A stretch of 6,652 nt of DNA from Syntrophomonas sp. UBA5288 (lineage in GTDB: Bacteria > Bacillota > Syntrophomonadia > Syntrophomonadales > Syntrophomonadaceae), in contig DHSK01000131.1 of NCBI GenBank assembly GCA_002408445.1, positions 1-6,652 of the forward strand. Direction: 5' to 3'. The notes beneath the pieces were generated by a model, which did no database searches, had not been told where the DNA came from, and saw nothing but the letters and a program-made list of their open reading frames with translations. The position numbers and the translations under genes were made by a program. This document shows positions 1-3,807 of this stretch, piece after piece. Every line of letters begins with the position of its first letter. Within the stretch, counting starts at the first letter, position 1.

Positions 1-153
1 CGATAAACGAATAGTATGTCATCCTGAACGTAGTGAAGGATCTCGCAGTCTCCGAGATGGAAAGATCCTTCGGCTTTGCCTCAGGATGACATAAAACCCT
101 TTATTCATAGCAATGACAAGTGGGGCTTTGGGAATTATGCAAAACTCTCAACT
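1..153 (-). mobile_element. Partial MITE-like repeat element, copy 1 (left end outside window)
   Basis: No coding capacity. The inner end at 134-151 (ATTATGCAAAACTCTCAA) is, in reverse complement, 17/18 identical to 1744-1761, the left terminal repeat of the complete copy further downstream. Next to it, TTATTCATAGCAATGACA at 101-118 is the exact reverse complement of 1776-1793. The 15-nt stretch between these blocks has diverged from its 14-nt counterpart. A hairpin core (16-92) follows on the left, and the other terminus would lie before base 1. No TA dinucleotide sits at the position where the complete copy has one. It appears to lie between an upstream gene and that gene's terminator. The element's family is unknown to me; its non-autonomous nature is inferred from size and absence of any ORF. 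Confidence 0.6.
16..92 (+). repeat. Dispersed palindromic repeat core, copy 1
   Basis: This is an imperfect hairpin. ATGTCATCCTGA at 16-27 pairs perfectly with TCAGGATGACAT at 81-92, and AAGGATCT at 36-43 pairs with AGATCCTT at 63-70. An internal loop of 8 and 10 nt separates the two stems, and a 19-nt apical loop closes the structure. The same core recurs in the same orientation at 1823-1898. Similar GTCATCCTGAGCG/AGGATCT strings recur in many bacterial genomes as far as I recall, but I could not check this here. Confidence 0.85.
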
Positions 154-182
154 GCCAGTCTGCGGTCTGGTAGTCTTTTTTT
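151..182 (+). terminator. Intrinsic terminator of an upstream gene
   Basis: ACTGCCAG (151-158) pairs with CTGGTAGT (167-174), giving 8 bp including one G-T pair. The loop is 8 nt, then one C and seven T (176-182). The orientation serves a + strand gene ending before the window; fliD is the common neighbour of fliS, but that is inference. The stem starts right at the inner end of repeat copy 1, so the repeat would be transcribed in that gene's 3' region. Confidence 0.7.
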
Positions 183-220
183 GACTATTTCGTTTATAGC
201 AGTATTTTATTGTCCGTTAC

Positions 221-248
221 TTAACACTTATTGCGGTTATTTTAGGAT
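221..248 (+). promoter_or_regulatory. Possible sigma-A promoter for fliS
   Basis: TTAACA at 221-226 (5 of 6 to TTGACA) is followed after 16 nt by TAGGAT at 243-248 (4 of 6 to TATAAT). Transcription would start near 255, leaving a leader of about 36 nt to the ribosome binding site and start. A second weaker pair, TTGACT at 181-186 with TATTTT at 203-208, overlaps the terminator T-run. I did not find a convincing sigma-D (TAAA/GCCGATAA-type) flagellar promoter. Confidence 0.35.
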
Positions 249-275
249 ATTTAAGCAAACAGAGTCGTTATTCAT

Positions 276-282
276 AAGGGGG
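276..282 (+). promoter_or_regulatory. Ribosome binding site deciding the fliS start
   Basis: AAGGGGG lies 9 nt before TTG 292 but 15 nt before ATG 298. The spacing favours the TTG, with the ATG two codons later as the alternative. Confidence 0.55.
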
Positions 283-291
283 TTATCTGTT

Positions 292-714
292 TTGAATATG
301 AACGCGCTAGCCTATGACCAATACAAGAAAACCAGTATAGAAACGGTATCTCCGGGCAGATTGCTGGTTATGCTCTACGATGGAGCGATTAAAAACATAG
401 ATACGGCGAAAAAAGCCATTAATGACCAGGATATTAATACTGCTCACCAGCAGTTGGTAAATGCCCAGGATATAATAACGGAACTGATCTGTACACTGAA
501 TATGGACTATGAAATAGCCCATAGCCTTTACAGTTTATATGAATATATGCAGCACCAGCTGGCCCAGGCCAATTTAAAAAAAGATGTGCACATTCTGGAT
601 GAAGTCAGGACCTTTTTGGTGGAATTGCGCAACACCTGGGAAGAAGCGGCCAAAAAGGCGGGGGCGAAGGACAAGCCGGCTGTCGTTGCCGGCGGCCTGA
701 GTATAAAGGGTTAG
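292..714 (+). CDS. fliS: FliS, flagellin-specific export chaperone
   Basis: FliS binds the C-terminus of newly made flagellin in the cytosol, keeps it from polymerising and hands it to the flagellar export gate. The 140-aa product has the family signature near the N-terminus (SPGRLLVMLYDGAIKNI, residues 20-36), preceded by the typical Y-x-x-Y/K-T-S pattern (DQYKKTSIETVS). It is all helical and ends with the usual LRNTWEEA segment (residues 112-119) before a short disordered tail. Its length is normal for the family. The frame is open back to the repeat at 76, but residues from that stretch are unlike FliS. I therefore start at TTG 292, which has AAGGGGG 9 nt upstream; ATG 298 is the alternative. 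The next gene follows after 3 nt, so the two are co-transcribed and probably coupled. Confidence 0.93.
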   Translation: MNMNALAYDQYKKTSIETVSPGRLLVMLYDGAIKNIDTAKKAINDQDINTAHQQLVNAQDIITELICTLNMDYEIAHSLYSLYEYMQHQLAQANLKKDVHILDEVRTFLVELRNTWEEAAKKAGAKDKPAVVAGGLSIKG

Positions 715-717
715 AAC

Positions 718-1197
718 ATGAAATCGTCATTAACCGGACTAATGCCGGTACTGGATGAAAAATTAAAGCTGTTTAAGGAAATGTTACAATTATCGCAGGA
801 GCAGGTCGCTTTATTACAGGCGGAACAGGTGGATGAGGATGCCATAAAACGTCTGACTGAAATGATCGCCAGTCGGCAGGATCTGATGAACCGAATCGAT
901 CATTTAAGCCATTCTATAAATGACTTGAAAAAAGCGGCCGCAATTGAACCTAACAGTTCCGGAAGCCGGGCCGGTGAGCCGGGACAGGATGAAGAATATA
1001 TAAGCAAACTTAACGATATACGAAGTATCATTAACCAGATTCAGATTAATGATAGCAAGTGTCAGCGAAAAGCCCGGGAAGTACTCCGGCAAATGGGAGA
1101 TAAAATCGGTTCGACCCGTCAGACTAAAAAGGCCTTTCAAGCTTACACCCATTCTAATGTATCTAATGAAGCCTGGTTTTTTGACACCAAAAAGTAA
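718..1197 (+). CDS. FlgN/FliT-like flagellar export chaperone
   Basis: This is a 159-aa protein of the FlgN/FliT sort: small, helical, cytosolic chaperones that escort hook-filament junction or cap proteins (FlgK, FlgL, FliD) to the export apparatus. Two long amphipathic helices run at about residues 8-38 and 40-73. They are separated by a polar Gly/Ser/Pro linker (about 75-90) from a third helix at about 92-130. The end (AYTHSNVSNEAWFFDTKK) resembles the aromatic/FxDxK tail seen in many FlgN proteins. Its place directly behind fliS is where Bacillus has fliT, so the client may be FliD; this is inference. The start ATG is preceded by AAAGGG with 7 nt spacing, inside the end of fliS. Sequence conservation in this family is poor, so the assignment rests on size, helicity, tail and context. 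Confidence 0.65.
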   Translation: MKSSLTGLMPVLDEKLKLFKEMLQLSQEQVALLQAEQVDEDAIKRLTEMIASRQDLMNRIDHLSHSINDLKKAAAIEPNSSGSRAGEPGQDEEYISKLNDIRSIINQIQINDSKCQRKAREVLRQMGDKIGSTRQTKKAFQAYTHSNVSNEAWFFDTKK

Positions 1198-1299
1198 GCC
1201 GACCCAGTTTATCCCTGCAAAGGCTTATTGCAGTTAGGGTGGCAATTATGTAAAATTATAGAAAAAGAAACTTGGAGCCTGAAGTGAAAGGATGGTTTT

Positions 1300-1665
1300 A
1301 TGGTTGACAATCAAAAGGTGGCCCGGGATATAATGATATTGCTGCAAACGATTGAGGAAGGCATGGAGCATATTAATAACCGCATCCAGGAGGAAAATGT
1401 GCTCGCTACTTCATATTTTTTTGATGACATCGTCAGTGCCATAACGTCAATAGTTAGATCATTGCAGCCGATTCTTCCCCATCTGGGTGAAAACCGGGTA
1501 TTAACACAGTCGGAGCAGTTGATTGCGGCCATGGAAGAAATGACGTCAGGTTATGAACAAGAGGATGAAGCTAAAACAATAAGGGCACTGCAGGAGCTGA
1601 TGCCGGCTTTTAAAGCGTGGCAGGGCGAGTTAAACAGATGCCTCATTTTATATACTTCCTGCTAA
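1300..1665 (+). CDS. Unrecognised 121-aa helical protein in the flagellar locus
   Basis: I do not recognise this family. The product is predicted to be almost wholly helical and soluble. Helices fall at about residues 4-30 (ARDIMILLQTIEEGMEHI), 37-60, 67-85 and 90-115, with no signal peptide, membrane segment or metal-binding motif. Two Cys lie in the last nine residues. It is acidic in the middle (GYEQEDEAKT) and looks like a small four-helix bundle. A good ribosome binding site (AAAGGA, 7 nt before ATG) supports translation. It sits about 100 bp behind the FlgN/FliT-like gene with no clear terminator between, so it probably belongs to the fliS transcript. A role as a further chaperone or regulator of flagellar assembly is possible from context only. 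Confidence 0.75.
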   Translation: MVDNQKVARDIMILLQTIEEGMEHINNRIQEENVLATSYFFDDIVSAITSIVRSLQPILPHLGENRVLTQSEQLIAAMEEMTSGYEQEDEAKTIRALQELMPAFKAWQGELNRCLILYTSC

Positions 1666-1671
1666 AAATTT

Positions 1672-1705
1672 AACCGGAAATGACCTGGTGTTATCAGGCC
1701 GGGTT
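1672..1705. terminator. Weak hairpin after the fliS cassette
   Basis: AACCGG (1672-1677) can pair with CCGGGTT (1699-1705) with one bulged G. Inside, CCTGGT (1684-1689) pairs with ATCAGG (1693-1698) with one G-T. On the + strand no T-run follows. On the - strand the hairpin is followed by AAATTTTT, but no - strand gene is present. It could end the fliS operon weakly or only protect the 3' end. Confidence 0.25.
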
Positions 1706-1741
1706 CAGTTAAAAAAATTTGCAGTTTAAATGGAATTACTA

Positions 1742-1953
1742 ATTTGAGACTTTTGCATAATGGAAAAGTTCAACCTGTCATTGCTATGAATAAGGGCGCT
1801 ATTGTCATCCTGAACGCATTACTGTCATCCTGAGCGTAGCGAAGGATCTTCCCGACTCAGAGATGGAAAAGATCCTTCGGCTTTGCCTCAGGATGACAAT
1901 TCTAAACTACCTGTTATTTTTAAGAAAAAGTGTATTATGCAAAAATCTCATTT
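1742..1953 (+). mobile_element. Complete MITE-like element, copy 2
   Basis: The element is 212 bp with no coding capacity. Left terminal repeat 1742-1761 and right terminal repeat 1934-1953 are imperfect inverted repeats: the shared core is TTTTGCATAAT plus TGAGA at the outer end, and 17 of 20 positions match. TA lies immediately outside both ends (1740-1741 and 1954-1955), as expected for a TA target duplication of IS630/Tc1-mariner-type transposition; in AT-rich DNA this could be chance. Subterminal TGTCATTGCTATGAATAA (1776-1793) is shared exactly, inverted, with copy 1. The centre is the hairpin core at 1823-1898. The element fills most of the gap between the 121-aa gene and the second FlgN-like gene; its right end contains an in-frame ATG (1937) that I do not believe is a start. 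Confidence 0.65.
1823..1898 (+). repeat. Dispersed palindromic repeat core, copy 2
   Basis: TGTCATCCTGAG (1823-1834) pairs perfectly with CTCAGGATGACA (1887-1898). Inside, CGAAGGATCTT (1840-1850) pairs perfectly with AAGATCCTTCG (1869-1879), with an 18-nt loop. An extra half-arm at 1801-1813 (ATTGTCATCCTGA) is a partial duplicate offset by 20 bp. It pairs with 1888-1900 over 13 bp, so two competing outer stems exist. The core matches copy 1 closely in the same orientation. Confidence 0.85.
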
Positions 1954-1967
1954 TAGAAAAAGTAAAG

Positions 1968-1976
1968 AAGGGATGG
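1968..1976 (+). promoter_or_regulatory. Ribosome binding site deciding the start of the second FlgN-like gene
   Basis: AAGGGATGG contains AAGGG ending 6 nt before TTG 1979, but it abuts ATG 1973 directly. That spacing is too short for ATG 1973, so the TTG is favoured. ATG 1937 has no such site upstream. Confidence 0.45.
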
Positions 1977-1978
1977 AA

Positions 1979-2452
1979 TTGTCGATAACAACACTCAACC
2001 ATATTATTAACAATTTTGACCTTCAGGCCAGGTTATATGGCAAAATGGCCGAACTGGCACGTGTTCAGCTGGAGAACCTGAAGGACCGGTCCTACTCTGC
2101 CTGCATAGACGAGGTCAACCGTATACTGGCCGAAAGAAAGGCTATAATGATCGAACTCATCCCCCTCAACGAGGAAAATAAAAAATTGCAGAGGGATGTC
2201 CGGGGCGAATTACGAATAGAAAGTTTCAGTATCAAAAACCTAAAAGGCAAAATAGGGGAAGATGAATTAACCCGCTTAAAAGTTGCCATAAATGTGGTGC
2301 AGAAATTTTTAAAGGCCATCGACCAGGCTGACCGCGAAAGCGAAGCGATAATGCGGCGTAACGCATCCGGTAAAGCGGCTGGAAAAACTGCCACCAGCCA
2401 ACAGGCCGCCAAAGCCTACATCCAGGCGAAGCAGCAAGGCAAATTAAACTAA
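1979..2452 (+). CDS. flgN: FlgN-like flagellar export chaperone (second of two)
   Basis: This 157-aa helical protein fits the FlgN family of cytosolic chaperones for hook-associated proteins FlgK and FlgL. The first helix (residues about 6-35) is followed by a helix containing the typical spacing of LAERKAIMIEL (about 50-60), which corresponds to the conserved central region of FlgN. Further helices run at about 75-125, then a basic, Ala/Gln-rich tail (SQQAAKAYIQAKQQGKLN). The frame is open back into the repeat element, but that part has no FlgN character. TTG 1979 has the best-spaced ribosome binding site, with ATG 1973 as alternative. It is the last gene of the flagellar group here, with no obvious terminator after it. 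Symbol assignment is tentative because a similar protein lies at 718-1197; which of the two serves FlgK/FlgL cannot be told from sequence. Confidence 0.65.
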   Translation: MSITTLNHIINNFDLQARLYGKMAELARVQLENLKDRSYSACIDEVNRILAERKAIMIELIPLNEENKKLQRDVRGELRIESFSIKNLKGKIGEDELTRLKVAINVVQKFLKAIDQADRESEAIMRRNASGKAAGKTATSQQAAKAYIQAKQQGKLN

Positions 2453-2561
2453 AGAACCTGACCTAGGACGGTCCCGGCTAATCTAGTTTGTGAAGAGAAG
2501 CCCAAAAAGACCATATAACGGCTTATTCTATACAAAAATGGTAATAACATGCTCAGATTTC

Positions 2562-2590
2562 TTGCTATTTATTTTCTTACAGTTTATAAT
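2562..2590 (+). promoter_or_regulatory. Sigma-A promoter of the zinc-ribbon gene
   Basis: TTGCTA (2562-2567, 4 of 6) and a perfect TATAAT (2585-2590) are separated by the ideal 17 nt. Transcription should start near 2597, giving a leader of about 70 nt before ATG 2668. In the rest of the 215-bp gap from 2453 I see no gene, riboswitch or terminator. Confidence 0.7.
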
Positions 2591-2667
2591 TGCACTAGTG
2601 GTTATAGAAGCTTTTCGGAGTGAATCTGCTTCAGGCCAAATTCATTAAAGTGAGGGATCTTTTAAAG

Positions 2668-2955
2668 ATGTTCGAAGACAAAACATTAATTTGCCAGGAC
2701 TGTGGAAATGAATTCGTATTTACTGCTGGCGAGCAAGAATTCTACCATGAAAAGGGTTTTGAGAACGAACCCAAACGTTGCAAGGATTGCAGACAGAACC
2801 GCCGCAGCCACAGTGGCAATCGTGCACCGCGCGAAATGTATACTGCTGTTTGTGCCGAGTGCGGTGCTGAGACTCAGGTTCCCTTTAAACCGGTTGAAGG
2901 AAGACCTGTTTATTGCTTAGAATGCTATCAAAAACAAAAAGAAGCCGCTTACTAA
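2668..2955 (+). CDS. Zinc-ribbon protein with four CxxC motifs
   Basis: The 95-aa protein carries four CxxC pairs at C9/C12, C38/C41, C62/C65 and C83/C86, enough for two zinc sites. The first half (EDKTLICQDCGNEFVFTAGE, then RCKDCR) is the widespread small zinc-ribbon domain of Firmicutes and other bacteria. The second half (CAECG ... RPVYCLECY) matches another common CxxC-CxxC ribbon. Both halves are known only as probable zinc-binding; partners and function are not established, though such ribbons often bind nucleic acid or protein. The frame is open to GTG 2620, but family members begin MFEDKTL. ATG 2668 has TGAGGGA about 10 nt upstream, so I start there. It has its own promoter and strong terminator, hence is a single-gene unit. 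No signal peptide; cytosolic. Confidence 0.88.
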   Translation: MFEDKTLICQDCGNEFVFTAGEQEFYHEKGFENEPKRCKDCRQNRRSHSGNRAPREMYTAVCAECGAETQVPFKPVEGRPVYCLECYQKQKEAAY

Positions 2956-2969
2956 ACTAAGCATTACCG

Positions 2970-3000
2970 CCGGGCTTTTCCAAGCCCGGTTTTTTATTTT
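2970..3000 (+). terminator. Intrinsic terminator of the zinc-ribbon gene
   Basis: CCGGGCTT (2970-2977) pairs perfectly with AAGCCCGG (2982-2989) around a TTCC loop. Six T, one A and four T follow. It lies 14 nt after the stop codon. Confidence 0.93.
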
Positions 3001-3005
3001 CTGCA

Positions 3006-3092
3006 AGCAAACAGAGGGACGTTCTTTTCGTTGGCTGACAAGGGACCGTCGGTCCCTTGTCAGCCAACGAAAAGAACGTCCCTCTGTTTGCT
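3006..3092. repeat. Perfect 87-bp palindrome, REP-like element
   Basis: Each base from 3006 to 3048 pairs with its mirror between 3092 and 3050, leaving one unpaired T at 3049: arms of 43 bp without a mismatch. The outer end reads AGCAAACAGAGGGACGTTCT and the centre GGGACCGTCGGTCCC. Palindromes with GAGGGACGTTCT-like arms are, as I recall, dispersed in clostridial genomes and resemble REP elements mobilised by Y1/RAYT-type transposases; no transposase is present here. It sits between the zinc-ribbon terminator and the hpf promoter, in extragenic DNA. Confidence 0.93.
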
Positions 3093-3110
3093 CCTAAATT
3101 AATTTAAGGT

Positions 3111-3140
3111 GAAGGATTTTATTTTTTTGGCGTAGAATAA
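3111..3140 (+). promoter_or_regulatory. Sigma-H-type promoter of hpf
   Basis: GAAGGATTT (3111-3119) fits the Bacillus sigma-H -35 consensus RnAGGAwWW in every position. GTAGAATAA (3132-3140) fits the -10 consensus RnnGAATww in every position. The gap is 12 nt, within the allowed 11-12. Transcription would start near 3147, about 25 nt before the start codon. The Bacillus subtilis homologue yvyD is known to use sigma-H and sigma-B. No good sigma-A pair is visible in this gap. Confidence 0.65.
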
Positions 3141-3171
3141 TATATATAACAACAGGGAAAGGAGTGATCCC

Positions 3172-3708
3172 ATGCGATTTGATATTCGTGGAAAAAACAT
3201 CGAACTGACAGATGCTTTGAAGGATTACACGACCAAAAGGCTTTCCAAGTTGGGAAAATACATTGAAAATGTAAAGGAGGCACAGGTAGCTCTCTCAGTA
3301 GAAGGAGAAGGGCATAAAGTTGAGGTTACTATTCCCCTGAATGGCATGATCCTGAGAGGAGAGGAAGTATCCGAAGATATGTATTCCTCTATTGATCTGG
3401 TGGAGGAGAAACTGGAAAAACAGATTGAAAAATATAGGACCCGGCTGTACCACAACAACCGGGGGGCCGGTCTTAAGAAGAGCGCTTTTAATGACAAAAA
3501 TACTATTAATGATAAAGAAGATGCATTCAAAGTTGTAAGGACCAAACGTTTCGCCCTGAAACCGATGGACGAAGAAGAGGCTATTATGCAGATGAATTTG
3601 CTGGGACACAATTTCTTCGTTTTCTTTAATGCCAAAGATGAAGAGGTCAATGTGGTCTATCGGCGCAAGGATGGAAATTATGGCCTAATCGAACCAAATT
3701 TCGATTAG
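3172..3708 (+). CDS. hpf: Long-form ribosome hibernation promoting factor HPF
   Basis: HPF binds the 30S subunit near the decoding centre. In its long form it dimerises through the C-terminal domain, joining two 70S ribosomes into inactive 100S particles during slow growth. The 178-aa product has the N-terminal S30AE/RaiA-like domain (about residues 1-98: MRFDIRGKNIELTDALKDY, basic helix with KRLSKLGKY), a charged linker (about 99-118), and the C-terminal dimerisation domain (about 119-176: VVRTKRFALKPMDEEEAIMQ, then GHNFFVFFNAKDEEVNVVYR and DGNYGLI). Length is that of full long HPF. ATG 3172 has AAAGGAG at 7 nt spacing. It is followed by an intrinsic terminator and then secA, the usual Firmicute order. 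A sigma-H-like promoter precedes it. Confidence 0.97.
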   Translation: MRFDIRGKNIELTDALKDYTTKRLSKLGKYIENVKEAQVALSVEGEGHKVEVTIPLNGMILRGEEVSEDMYSSIDLVEEKLEKQIEKYRTRLYHNNRGAGLKKSAFNDKNTINDKEDAFKVVRTKRFALKPMDEEEAIMQMNLLGHNFFVFFNAKDEEVNVVYRRKDGNYGLIEPNFD

Positions 3709-3763
3709 TTGAAGTGAGAACATAAAAGATGTTAGTATTAGATTGAATATTTTTAAAGATTAT

Positions 3764-3790
3764 GAGGAGCCTTATGGTTCCTCTTTTTTT
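3764..3790 (+). terminator. Intrinsic terminator between hpf and secA
   Basis: GAGGAGCC (3764-3771) pairs with GGTTCCTC (3776-3783), including one G-T pair, around a TTAT loop, followed by seven T. The secA ribosome binding site begins 5 nt later, so any secA promoter must lie upstream of or inside this hairpin, or secA relies on read-through. I found no convincing secA promoter. Confidence 0.85.
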
Positions 3791-3807
3791 GAAGAGAGGT
3801 AGATAAA

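Noticed and set aside
1..92. CRISPR-like or multi-copy array
   Set aside because: Only two core copies exist, 1.8 kb apart, and they are palindromic elements rather than regularly spaced repeats with spacers.
76..291. N-terminal extension of FliS beginning in the repeat
   Set aside because: It is repeat, terminator and promoter sequence, unlike FliS, and the ribosome binding site lies after it at 276-282.
1196..1235. Hairpin between the FlgN/FliT-like gene and the 121-aa gene (CTGCA/TGCAG)
   Set aside because: The stem is only 5 bp with no T-run; not a terminator.
1911..1938. Outward promoter at the right end of the MITE, CTGTTA with TATTAT, 16 nt apart
   Set aside because: The -10 is good but the -35 matches only 3 of 6, and AT-rich DNA gives such -10 boxes often.
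2453..2500. Terminator after the second FlgN-like gene
   Set aside because: Only short CTAG repeats are present, with no stable GC stem and no T-run.
2620..2667. GTG 2620 as the start of the zinc-ribbon gene
   Set aside because: The added residues are not part of the family and ATG 2668 has its own ribosome binding site and the typical MFEDKTL start.
3225..3650. Long antisense reading frame inside hpf
   Set aside because: It is fully inside a well-recognised gene, with low-complexity Ser/Leu content and no ribosome binding site; a frame shadow.
3709..3738. Possible secA promoter TTGAAG (3709-3714) with TAGTAT (3733-3738), 18 nt apart
   Set aside because: Both boxes are only 4 of 6 and the pair lies upstream of a terminator, so it could not drive secA efficiently.
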